Below are positions 1 to 7,599 of a DNA stretch of 45,790 nucleotides, piece after piece (position 1 is the first letter of the stretch; every line of letters starts with the position of its first letter). The notes under the pieces were generated by a model. That model saw only the letters and a program-made list of their open reading frames with translations, made no database searches and was not told the DNA's origin. The DNA comes from an uncultured Armatimonadota bacterium (GTDB lineage Bacteria; Armatimonadota; Armatimonadia; Armatimonadales; Armatimonadaceae), in the NCBI GenBank assembly GCA_903910385.1, contig CAIVZM010000021.1:1-45790 (forward strand), written 5' to 3'. A program made the translations under genes and the position numbers.

Positions 1-624
1 GATGTTTCAATCCTCATCCGGCCTTTCGACCGGATGCAACCACGATGCGTATACTCGCTTCACGCTGTATAATCAGGTTTCAATCCTCATCCGGCCTTTC
101 GACCGGATGCAACCGACATTAGGCTTGAGGAGCGAAAGCAGGAAGTGGGGATGTTTCAATCCTCATCCGGCCTTTCGACCGGATGCAACATGTCATCACC
201 CTGAACCGGCTGACCGGCGAGGTCAAGTTTCAATCCTCATCCGGCCTTTCGACCGGATGCAACCATCTTATTGCTGGATCTTCAGGATGAACGCGGGTTT
301 CAATCCTCATCCGGCCTTTCGACCGGATGCAACACGTCTTGATACAGGTGCGGTATGCTGGATTGCGTAGTTTCAATCCTCATCCGGCCTTTCGACCGGA
401 TGCAACCCGCATCCAAAGCGGGCGTCTTCGACGGACTGTTCAAGTTTCAATCCTCATCCGGCCTTTCGACCGGATGCAACCGGTCACCAAATCCTTCAGC
501 GTTTGAGTGGCGACGTTTCAATCCTCATCCGGCCTTTCGACCGGATGCAACTTGTATCAACTCGTGACAAGCGCTTCGGATTTCAGCGTTTCAATCCTCA
601 TCCGGCCTTTCGACCGGATGCAAC
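1..624 (-). CRISPR. Type I-C CRISPR array, nine repeats, open at left edge
   Basis: Nine identical 37-bp repeats start at 4, 77, 153, 227, 297, 370, 444, 515 and 588, and the last ends at 624. The eight complete spacers are 36, 39, 37, 33, 36, 37, 34 and 36 bp. Bases 1-3 are the end of a further spacer, so the array continues beyond the window. Read on the minus strand each repeat begins GTTGCATCC and ends GGATTGAAAC, the 3' end typical of type I-C repeats. It folds into a 9-bp stem (one G-U pair) closed by a GAAA tetraloop. Transcription is therefore on the minus strand, in line with the cas genes, and the right-hand spacer (552-587) should be the newest. No spacer matches another part of this window by eye. 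Confidence 0.98.
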
Positions 625-770
625 TGTGATTTCCTTCTCATTCTCACGCGCCGGAGGAAGCGATTTCCCCGGAGTCGTTGATTTTATTGCCCCCCATGAG
701 ATGAGGGGCGCCCGCGAACCCTTCCGTGAAATGGGCGCCACTTGGGGTTCGCGGACAGCGTTAAAATGTC
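625..770 (-). promoter_or_regulatory. CRISPR leader
   Basis: These 146 bp separate the end of cas7c from the first repeat and lie upstream of the array in its transcription direction, which is the position of a leader. A perfect 10-bp inverted repeat (CCGCGAACCC at 712-721 and GGGTTCGCGG at 745-754, 23-nt loop) lies in the half next to cas7c. A shorter GCCCC/GGGGC pair follows around 690-708. A TAAAAT hexamer on the minus strand (681-686) is a possible -10 element, without a clear -35. The palindrome could also end cas operon transcription, but it has no T-tract. Confidence 0.6.
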
Positions 771-1646
771 TTAACCATCTACGAGGGTGGTCAATTCGAC
801 CTTACCGACGTAGGCATCCGGGATACGGGGTCTTTCTACAATGTAGTCCTCATAGCGTCGCGCCGTTTCTACGCCGTCCCGTTTGCGGATGTTCAGCGTA
901 TCGAACAACTTGTGCGCCGGGGCGTCCCCGAGAGGACTATTGTGCGAGAAGACGTAAAGACCTCGACACGCCATCAGACCGCGTGCGGCGGAATGGTCAA
1001 CATCCCACATCATTTGCAGAGCGTTCCAGAGTAAGTCAAGGTCATCCCGCGTCACCCCTGTCTGCTTCGTAAACGCAGCAGAGATGAAGCCATGCGCGAC
1101 GTACAGGCCATATGGCAACAGAGATTTGCGCCCCATGGTGCGATTGTCGCCGCCTTGCGCCTCCGCCTCCTTCACAGTCGCCACCGCCATTCGGGTAATG
1201 GAAATATCAAGCGGTTGGACGGGGTCAATGCTACGGGCGAAGGTAAACTGCACTGGACCGCGTACCTGTCCGGCATTATTGTCCTTGAGTGACATAACCG
1301 CCCCGAATAGGCGAACATCATAGAACAAATCGCACATTTTCTGGCGTGCCTCCGCGACGGATGGCTTCCCGCCCAGCGCCGTATACGCCCGTCCCTGCTG
1401 CTGGCTCAAGACAGCCTTTTCCTGAACATAGATGTCGTAACCTTCCATGTCCTCCTTTGCTATCTGGACATAGTTACGGACTTTGCGCTTGAGGCAGACG
1501 TCGGTAACGATGCCATGCCCGGTCTGTGGGTCGGTGCGCGGCAGGTTGCCTGCGTCCGGGTCGCCGTTGGGATTGCCATCGGTCACATCGAATATCAAAA
1601 TAAAGTCATGCCGTCTGGTCGGATCGGCGTAGATGTTGTCAGCCAT
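771..1646 (-). CDS. cas7c: Type I-C Cascade backbone protein Cas7c (Csd2)
   Basis: 291 aa, the usual size for Cas7/Csd2 of type I-C. It forms the helical backbone of the Cascade effector along the crRNA spacer. The N-terminal segment FDVTDGNPNGDPDAGNLPR followed by GIVTDVCLKRKVRNYV is the family hallmark. A later FARSIDPVQPLDISITRMA segment and the C-terminal IPDAYVGKVELT also fit Csd2. It begins 35 nt after cas8c; a GAGGAG stands about 13 nt before the ATG, a long spacing. The gene is the last of a four-gene operon; the CRISPR leader starts directly after its stop codon, where cas4-cas1-cas2 would normally follow. Confidence 0.96.
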   Translation of the reverse strand: MADNIYADPTRRHDFILIFDVTDGNPNGDPDAGNLPRTDPQTGHGIVTDVCLKRKVRNYVQIAKEDMEGYDIYVQEKAVLSQQQGRAYTALGGKPSVAEARQKMCDLFYDVRLFGAVMSLKDNNAGQVRGPVQFTFARSIDPVQPLDISITRMAVATVKEAEAQGGDNRTMGRKSLLPYGLYVAHGFISAAFTKQTGVTRDDLDLLWNALQMMWDVDHSAARGLMACRGLYVFSHNSPLGDAPAHKLFDTLNIRKRDGVETARRYEDYIVERPRIPDAYVGKVELTTLVDG

Positions 1647-1681
1647 AGAAATTCACTGTCTCCTCATTTAGGGTAGTGGGG

Positions 1682-3538
1682 TTAAGCGTTGCCGTTGTCT
1701 TCGCTTTCAGGGGTGTCCATTACTGCATCAGGGTCTTCCGGTTCCACGATGGCTTCGCCCGCCTTGCGTCTTTCTTCCTGTTCGCGGCGGACGCGGGCGC
1801 GTTCGGAATAGTAACCGAGAGCGAAACTGCCCTGCTGGCGCATATTGAATGTCTGGGGGAATTCCGCGCCGATATGGGTCATGATTTCCCCCAGACGATC
1901 CTGCAGACCGAAGTAGGCGCGAGAATATTTACCTCGTCGGACGGCAGGCAGGTGCGCCTGTTTCGCCATACGCAGGAGTGGAGGGAATATAGTGCGCGGC
2001 GTTGTGGACGCGCCGCCGTAGTAGCGGTCTACGACGGTCGCGTTCGCCTCACGCTCCAGGGCAAGGTACTGGATGCGTTCCAGTTGATACAGGAGCCGAC
2101 CGCAGTTGTAGGCAGGGTCGGCGTTGGTTGAGTCGAAATCGCTCATTCGTTCCACCTTTTCTTGGTCAAATTGGGTCGTCTGGGAATCCCAGGAGAGCAG
2201 CAGTTTCAGCAGGGCGGCGCGTCGGTAAGGGACGTGTTCCCGGCGCGTTTTACCGCCTCCTGCGGGCGTATCGTCGCCGATGACGCAGCGGCGCACGGCG
2301 AGGGGCAATAGGGCGATAGGCGGCGCAGCCCCGGTCAGCGCCGTTTCCGCCATCGCCGTATACAGGTAATTGGGGACATCCTTCTGGACGCGGAACCCAG
2401 CCTCGACCAGTTGCCATGTCGTCAGGTACGCTCCCTCCCCGCCGTTCGGGGCGACGATGCGCGTCCGCTCGAACCACTGCCGCTGACGCTCGAACATTTC
2501 CTCCATAGTCAGGGTCAGAGCGGAGCGCAGGGCGACGCGCCCGCCGCTATGCGACGACAGACCGAGGATATGGAAGGGTGCGCTGTCATCGTAGGCATAG
2601 GCTTTTTTGCCCGTTAGGGGCGCGGTCAGTAAGTCACGAACGGCAGCAGGGTCGGGGTCGGCGAGGAAAAACAATTGCACTTCCCCGGCGGGTGACCAGA
2701 AGGCGTACTTGACGCCGCTATCAAACGGCCCCATCGTCCGGCTATGGCGCGGCGATTGTAGCAAGGCATTGAGCGCTTTGCCTACCCGCTCCCCGGCGTC
2801 CCGGCTAATAGGCGCGGAGAATTCGCGCAGTCCGTAGGACATAAATGCATTCTCATTAAACGAGGACAACGCCGCCCCCGCCGATTGTCCTCCCGGCACG
2901 TTCTTAATGCCGACCGGCAATTTGGTTTCGACCTCACCTTCTTGCCCAGTCACCAGACAGACCATGCGGCGGCTGTCTTTGGCCCGCGTGAACTGCGCCC
3001 AGAACTCTTTTGCCTCCGGCGCGTCGCTGACGATTTCCGTTTGTCCGCGCAGACGAAAACCAATCATGTCATTGCTTTTCATTTCGACGGGCAGAGGAAA
3101 TTCCGGGCTTGCCGGGTTCCAGCGGTCAAGGAATCGAACCACCGGGTCAAGGGAGGCGAGATTCGTTTGTGTCTGGCATTCGCGCACCATATCGCGGAAC
3201 GCGAGGCGGGTTTCCTCGTTCCGTGGCTTCGCCTTGCCTTCAGCGGCGGCCTTTCCATCCTCGATACCGAAGACATAGGCCGCCTTGTCCACCAGCGCAA
3301 TCGCGGCAACGCCAGATGTCCGCCCCAAATAAGGGAGAATATCGGCGCGAGGCGCTTCTCCTTTCTTGCGGTCGCCCTGCGCCAACGCGACCAGTTCGGC
3401 GCGGTCAGTGGCGGGGTCAATCTCTACGACATAGGCGAGCGGTTGATAACTGTACATCGCGGGCGGCAGACCAAAATTCTTACCGTAGACCTGTCCCATA
3501 ATCGCCTCGGCGTCCGCGTGCAGGGATTGCAATATCAT
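1682..3538 (-). CDS. cas8c: Type I-C Cascade large subunit Cas8c (Csd1)
   Basis: 618 aa from the ATG at 3538. Cas8c is the large Cascade subunit that recognises the PAM and recruits Cas3. The start MILQSLHADAEAIMG and the following PLAYVVEIDPATDRAELV match Csd1 N-termini, and the length fits the family. The frame is open much further upstream (to 3820), but that part lies antisense-like over cas5c and looks non-protein. The 3538 start has a GGAGG 7 nt upstream and overlaps the cas5c stop as ATGA, which points to translational coupling. The C-terminus is acidic (VEPEDPDAVMDTPESED). Only the cas3-5-8-7 interference set is present. Confidence 0.95.
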   Translation of the reverse strand: MILQSLHADAEAIMGQVYGKNFGLPPAMYSYQPLAYVVEIDPATDRAELVALAQGDRKKGEAPRADILPYLGRTSGVAAIALVDKAAYVFGIEDGKAAAEGKAKPRNEETRLAFRDMVRECQTQTNLASLDPVVRFLDRWNPASPEFPLPVEMKSNDMIGFRLRGQTEIVSDAPEAKEFWAQFTRAKDSRRMVCLVTGQEGEVETKLPVGIKNVPGGQSAGAALSSFNENAFMSYGLREFSAPISRDAGERVGKALNALLQSPRHSRTMGPFDSGVKYAFWSPAGEVQLFFLADPDPAAVRDLLTAPLTGKKAYAYDDSAPFHILGLSSHSGGRVALRSALTLTMEEMFERQRQWFERTRIVAPNGGEGAYLTTWQLVEAGFRVQKDVPNYLYTAMAETALTGAAPPIALLPLAVRRCVIGDDTPAGGGKTRREHVPYRRAALLKLLLSWDSQTTQFDQEKVERMSDFDSTNADPAYNCGRLLYQLERIQYLALEREANATVVDRYYGGASTTPRTIFPPLLRMAKQAHLPAVRRGKYSRAYFGLQDRLGEIMTHIGAEFPQTFNMRQQGSFALGYYSERARVRREQEERRKAGEAIVEPEDPDAVMDTPESEDNGNA

Positions 3539-4257
3539 TCGTCGTCCTCCCCTTCCTGGTTCGTATCTTCCGCCACGGACGGGCGCGGGCGCGGTTTCCA
3601 CGGCGCGGAAAGTTTCGCAAGCAGTTCGTACTGGAGCGGCGGGATTTCCATTTTGCCGTCGGTCAGTCCCGCTTCGAAGAACAGCGGCGCGTTGGCGTCC
3701 CCGTTTTCCGAGAAAGCGATGTCGAACAGCATCAGGCCGAGCGATTGCGTCAGCGGGACAGGACGCAGGGAACCTTCGTACTGCGACGGGTGACAAAAAT
3801 GCGCGGCAAACTCGCGGCAACCCAGAGCCGGACGGTGGAAACAGCGCCCGCGCTCCACGCGCCGCCGAAACTGATGGCGGAACTTGGCGGCGTCCTCGGT
3901 TACATCGGGCCGCACCACAACATCGGCGCGGATATGATATGCCACATCCCGCAGGGCCAGCGTCAGCCGTTGCGTCCGCTTGTCCACGATGTCTATGGGC
4001 GTCGGCTTGTCGCGGGGGTCGCCCATCTTCGCCGTCACCTCATTCCGCAGGAACGAGACATACTGCACCGGCTTGAGGACGCGAATCTCCCGAATCTGGT
4101 AGCGGAATTCTGGCTTCCAATAGACCGCCTCCAACATTCCCCGCGCCGCTCCCGGCGGCGGAACCGGGTACGTCACCCGTTCCGCCTTCGCCTCCGGCCT
4201 TGTAAAACATGCCCTTTCGCCCCACATTATAATTTCCAGCGGTATTTCGTTATTCAT
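3535..4257 (-). CDS. cas5c: Type I-C Cas5c (Cas5d) crRNA-processing subunit
   Basis: 240 aa. In type I-C, Cas5 replaces Cas6 as the endoribonuclease that cuts pre-crRNA at the repeat hairpin and stays bound to the 5' handle. The RAMP-type start PLEIIMWGERACFTRPEAKAE, the G-rich turn PPPGAARGMLEAVYW and the late GRCFHRPALGCREF motif are typical of Cas5c. I place the start at 4257 because AAGGAG stands 6 nt before that ATG; an in-frame ATG pair at 4272-4275 has no such site. Cas3 ends 24 nt upstream and cas8c overlaps the stop by 4 nt. Confidence 0.95.
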   Translation of the reverse strand: MNNEIPLEIIMWGERACFTRPEAKAERVTYPVPPPGAARGMLEAVYWKPEFRYQIREIRVLKPVQYVSFLRNEVTAKMGDPRDKPTPIDIVDKRTQRLTLALRDVAYHIRADVVVRPDVTEDAAKFRHQFRRRVERGRCFHRPALGCREFAAHFCHPSQYEGSLRPVPLTQSLGLMLFDIAFSENGDANAPLFFEAGLTDGKMEIPPLQYELLAKLSAPWKPRPRPSVAEDTNQEGEDDE

Positions 4258-4281
4258 AATCGTCTCCTTCATCACGTATTT

Positions 4282-6651
4282 TCAACTCATCAATCGCTCC
4301 ACCTCGTACACCACGCCATCGGCAGGGTCGTTGGGGAGGGGCAGTCCTGTTTTTTCGTCGTATTCGCCGGGCCAGAGGAACAGGCCGGGGAATCGCTCCT
4401 CCCACTTTTCCGCGTCTTTGGCGTAGACGCTGACACAAAAAGGTTGTAACTTTCGCCAATCGTCCCGGTTTAGGCCGCCGCGACGGTCGGCGGCGGTGAA
4501 AAGCGCGTTTACGTCCAAATGCTTTTCGGCGTAAGCCAGCGGCAGGACAGGGACGGTATTGTCCTCTATCAGTTTGACTTTCTGAGCGACTTCCGGGTAG
4601 TTGAAGGCGCGGACGGACTGCTCGACCTGTCTGGCGTCATTGAGGCTACCGTTGTCGGCGGTAATCGCGTGGAACCACTCTGTCACTCGTTCGGGGTTGT
4701 CGAAGTCGAAGGTTCCGCCGCGTTGCGCGGCCTCCGCCATCCACTGCCGCGTTTTGTTGCGGGCGGCTTGATACAGTTTGTCCGGCGGCGTTTTGTCGTC
4801 GGCGGGGATGAAGATGGTCACCGGGCTATCATCAGCAAGTCGTTTGCCCTCGCGGTTGCAACGCCCCGCCGCCTGAATCAGCGACGGCAACGGGGCCAGC
4901 GCCCGAAACAGACGGGGGAAATCCACATCTACCCCCGCCTCAACAACAGTCGTGGAGACTAATCGGGTCGGAAGGCCCTCCCGCAGTCGGCGGCGAATTT
5001 CGGAGAGTACGGCCTTCCGGTGATGCCCGCATAGCATGGTGGAAAGATGGAACGCCGATTCATCCGTTCGGTCGGGGTCAAGCGCGTCGAGGATTTCGGT
5101 CGCCTGACGCCGGGTATTGACGACGCAGAGCGCGGATTCGGCCTCACGCAGTCGGTCGGCGGCGTCCGCAATCTCCCACGGTTCCCCGGCGACCTGATAG
5201 CGGACGCGACGCAGGGCGTCGAAATGCGCCTTAACATCGCTAACGATTTCGGTCGGGCGCGGATTGAACCCGGAAAAGTGCGGCGTCTCCGCATGGAGCG
5301 CGGGTTGGGTCGCGGTACAGAGAACAAGCGTCACGCCGTAGTGCGCGACCAGTCGTTTCAGACCCTCCACCAGCGGGGCGAGAAGCGACGGCGGCAGCGT
5401 CTGTACCTCATCCAGAATCAATACGGAATTGGCGATACGGTGCAGTTTGCGGCATTTTCCGGGGCGGTTGGAATACAGGGATTCAAAGAGTTGCACCTGC
5501 GTTGTTACCACAAGGGGCGCATCCCAGTTTTCCGCTGCCAACCGCCGCCAGACTTCCCGGTCATCCAGCCCGTCCGTCGCTTCACCCGGTTCCACCGCCG
5601 AATGATGTTCCAGAACGATACGACTATCGGTTTCCGTTGCGAGAGCGTCGAAGATTTCCTCGTACACGGCGGCGGTCTGGTCTAAAATGCTGGTGAACGG
5701 GGCGGCGTAAATGACACGACGTTTTTCCCATCGTTCGGCGTGTTTCAGGGCGAAGACTAATCCGCTACGGGTCTTTCCGCCGCCTGTCGGGACGGTCAGG
5801 GTAAACGCTCCTGGTTCAGTCTCCGCCGCTTTAAGGCAATCCGACAGGACGGCGGCGCGGACAGTGTTTACCGTCGCGTTTGCATCGCCTTTTTCGGCTA
5901 CTCGATGTTCCAGTTCCGCCTGATTCGCCTGAAACGCGGCGAGAAGTTGCGCCATTGTTGGAGCCTTTTCCGCTTCGATACGGCGGCGTTCGGCGGTAAC
6001 GGGCGATTTATGAGCCTCGGTATCCAGCCCGTCGGCATCTGTCAGGCAGGAATAGACAAAACGCAGGTACATCTCGAAATCGCCCTTGTCGCCGCCGGAC
6101 AGAATAAAGGAGGGTATCAGTTCCGTCATCGGCGGGGGCGGCGGAATCAGATTGTCTTGCGTCCCGTTGGCGCGGACGAGGAGTTCCTCTGGCGAACGCC
6201 TCATCTTTCTTGCCCATTCCGCTTCCTTGTTGATGGTGTCGTGAACGCTTTCGATTCGCGTATGATGCCCGAACAGGATTTGCGCCAGATGCACACCGAG
6301 TTGGGGGACGGCCTTACGGGCGATTTGCGCCCCGCTCTGCTTGTGGGGCGCGGAACCCGGCTGAGGCTTTGCCCGGATTTCCTTTCGATCGTAACGCCAG
6401 CAACCATAAAGATACTGTTGGAAATTATCGTCGAACTTTCCGAGATCGTGTAATCGCCCGCAATATCGCGCCAGCGACGCCCCGCCGAACGGTTGCGCAA
6501 ATTGCTCCGCCAGCGACGCAACGCTCAACGTATGATCAACGAGCGAATGCCACTGAGGGTTTTTCCGTGATGGTGTGTGGGCGACAAAAAAGGGTAGACC
6601 GTTGGGGGGGACTGGCGGCGTAGTAGCGGATTGATCTTGTTTTTCACTCAT
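4282..6651 (-). CDS. cas3: CRISPR-associated nuclease-helicase Cas3
   Basis: 789 aa. Cas3 is recruited by target-bound Cascade and degrades DNA. The N-terminal HD nuclease has H40, the H68-D69 pair in HDLGK, and further metal-site histidines at KQSGAQI/HKQ (about 103) and GHHT (129-130). The SF2 helicase part shows Walker A PTGGGKT (288-294), motif II DEVQ (414-417, in place of DEAH/DExH), motif III CTATQ (445-449), motif V STTVVEAGVDVDFP and motif VI QAAGRCNREG. All catalytic residues I can identify are present, so interference looks intact. The start has GAGGTAACGAGGC immediately upstream, a workable ribosome site. First gene of the cas operon. Confidence 0.96.
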   Translation of the reverse strand: MSEKQDQSATTPPVPPNGLPFFVAHTPSRKNPQWHSLVDHTLSVASLAEQFAQPFGGASLARYCGRLHDLGKFDDNFQQYLYGCWRYDRKEIRAKPQPGSAPHKQSGAQIARKAVPQLGVHLAQILFGHHTRIESVHDTINKEAEWARKMRRSPEELLVRANGTQDNLIPPPPPMTELIPSFILSGGDKGDFEMYLRFVYSCLTDADGLDTEAHKSPVTAERRRIEAEKAPTMAQLLAAFQANQAELEHRVAEKGDANATVNTVRAAVLSDCLKAAETEPGAFTLTVPTGGGKTRSGLVFALKHAERWEKRRVIYAAPFTSILDQTAAVYEEIFDALATETDSRIVLEHHSAVEPGEATDGLDDREVWRRLAAENWDAPLVVTTQVQLFESLYSNRPGKCRKLHRIANSVLILDEVQTLPPSLLAPLVEGLKRLVAHYGVTLVLCTATQPALHAETPHFSGFNPRPTEIVSDVKAHFDALRRVRYQVAGEPWEIADAADRLREAESALCVVNTRRQATEILDALDPDRTDESAFHLSTMLCGHHRKAVLSEIRRRLREGLPTRLVSTTVVEAGVDVDFPRLFRALAPLPSLIQAAGRCNREGKRLADDSPVTIFIPADDKTPPDKLYQAARNKTRQWMAEAAQRGGTFDFDNPERVTEWFHAITADNGSLNDARQVEQSVRAFNYPEVAQKVKLIEDNTVPVLPLAYAEKHLDVNALFTAADRRGGLNRDDWRKLQPFCVSVYAKDAEKWEERFPGLFLWPGEYDEKTGLPLPNDPADGVVYEVERLMS

Positions 6652-6922
6652 GCCTCGTTACCTCTAAGCGCCATTTTTCGATTCAGAATACAAACTAAAA
6701 CTGCGCCCACTGTATACTCCTTGCTGTAGCTTGGAGGCGGAAAGCGTTGAAGGATTTTTTTCGGCGCTCATGGAGGGGCAAGATACGGCTTGACAGTGTG
6801 TAAGGATCAATCGCAATCTACAAGCGGTGGTATGTCAGCAATATCCTGATCCAGTTTCCCATCTGCGAGGTAATCAAACCAGTCTTTGGTTCTTAAGGTC
6901 GCTGGAATGAGGTTGGTTGGCG
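6652..6922. other. Intergenic region upstream of cas3, with a coding-like tail
   Basis: This 271-bp stretch should hold the cas operon promoter. No convincing -35/-10 pair is visible on the minus strand; GTATAC at about 6712-6717 is the only -10-like element. A TTGACA (6790-6795) faces the other way and leads to nothing. On the minus strand a 40-codon frame (6807-6929) with no start codon reads TLRTKDWFDYLADGKLD and then DIADIPPLVDCD before a TGA. That composition is protein-like and it may be a frameshifted tail of the Zn-RHH gene or a gene remnant. Confidence 0.4.
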
Positions 6923-7540
6923 TCAGGGATCAGGCGGCAGACGAAAAGTTGCGCCGATGCGCTTTGGACGGGAGGCGAGCAGGAGGGCGCGGACGGCGCG
7001 GGCGAGGCTGTGGTGACCGTGGGCTTCCGCCTGAAAACGAATGATGGCGAGGGTGGCGGCATCGAGGGATATTCCGACCTGATAGGTCATAAACCCCTCA
7101 CGCGGACGGGCGGGAATGACGCGATTTCGATATCGGCTAAACGCTTCCCGCAGAAGACGGCTTAACTGGAATGGTTCGACAGGACGACCGAGAACTCGTT
7201 GTTTTTCGCGATAGCTCTGGTGAATTTCCCTCAAGGCGGCAAACGCGGCGAAATCCAGCTTGACGGTAAGGGTTCTGACTACGCCGATTTTTCCTGCGGC
7301 GGGACCGATAAGCAACGGGGCGCCGTGACGCTTCAGGAGTTCATCGTAATTCGTCCCTGCGCGCTTTTTACGACGGTAACGGTCAAGACTCGCCCGCTTT
7401 CGCGCCGCGCAGCGGGGGCACGCCTGAGCGGTAGCGCCCTCGCCTTCTCGGGGCTTTCCGCAATAGATACACAATCCCTGTTCCTGCCGGTTTTTATACC
7501 ACTGGCGAAACCATTCCCGCTGATGTTCCGAGTAGGGCAT
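6923..7540 (-). CDS. Predicted zinc-ribbon / ribbon-helix-helix DNA-binding protein
   Basis: 205 aa from the ATG at 7540; I do not recognise the family. Residues 24-44 carry two CxxC pairs (C24/C27, C41/C44) in LCIYCGKP and ACPRCAARKR, followed by a strongly basic helix, a probable zinc-binding DNA or RNA contact. Two later segments have the strand-helix-helix pattern of ribbon-helix-helix proteins: residues 88-137 (RTLTVKLDFAAFAALREI) and 151-190 (MTYQVGISLDAATLAII). A regulator or mobile-element protein fits this layout. It is the first gene upstream of cas3 on the same strand, 271 bp away, so control of the cas operon is possible but unproven. The frame is open further upstream into murB, but AGGAAAGGA lies 9 nt before this ATG. 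The stop may be premature, because a neighbouring frame continues in protein-like sequence. Confidence 0.7.
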   Translation of the reverse strand: MPYSEHQREWFRQWYKNRQEQGLCIYCGKPREGEGATAQACPRCAARKRASLDRYRRKKRAGTNYDELLKRHGAPLLIGPAAGKIGVVRTLTVKLDFAAFAALREIHQSYREKQRVLGRPVEPFQLSRLLREAFSRYRNRVIPARPREGFMTYQVGISLDAATLAIIRFQAEAHGHHSLARAVRALLLASRPKRIGATFRLPPDP

Positions 7541-7544
7541 CGAA

Positions 7545-7592
7545 TGTGTTCCTTTCCTGTTGTGTTCCTTTCCTGTTGTGTTCCTTTCCTGT
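7545..7592. repeat. Three perfect 16-bp tandem repeats carrying Shine-Dalgarno sequences
   Basis: The unit TGTGTTCCTTTCCTGT occurs three times without mismatch (7545-7560, 7561-7576, 7577-7592). On the minus strand each copy reads ACAGGAAAGGAACACA, so the ribosome binding site of the downstream Zn-RHH gene is present in triplicate. Only the copy next to 7540 is at working distance from the start codon. The repeat fills almost the whole gap to murB (stop at 7600). Confidence 0.95.
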
Positions 7593-7599
7593 GGCGATT

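Noticed and set aside
41-587. Spacer matching a gene in this window (self-targeting)
   Set aside because: No match seen by eye between the eight spacers and the rest of the window.
2-1072. Open reading frames running through the CRISPR array and leader on the plus strand
   Set aside because: They translate the repeat unit over and over and have no protein character; the array explains them.
2885-3793. Long plus-strand open frame opposite cas8c/cas5c
   Set aside because: Shadow of the cas genes; no ribosome site and no recognisable domain.
3539-3820. N-terminal extension of cas8c by 94 codons
   Set aside because: It overlaps cas5c in another frame and is not Csd1-like; the ATG at 3538 has GGAGG and the ATGA coupling.
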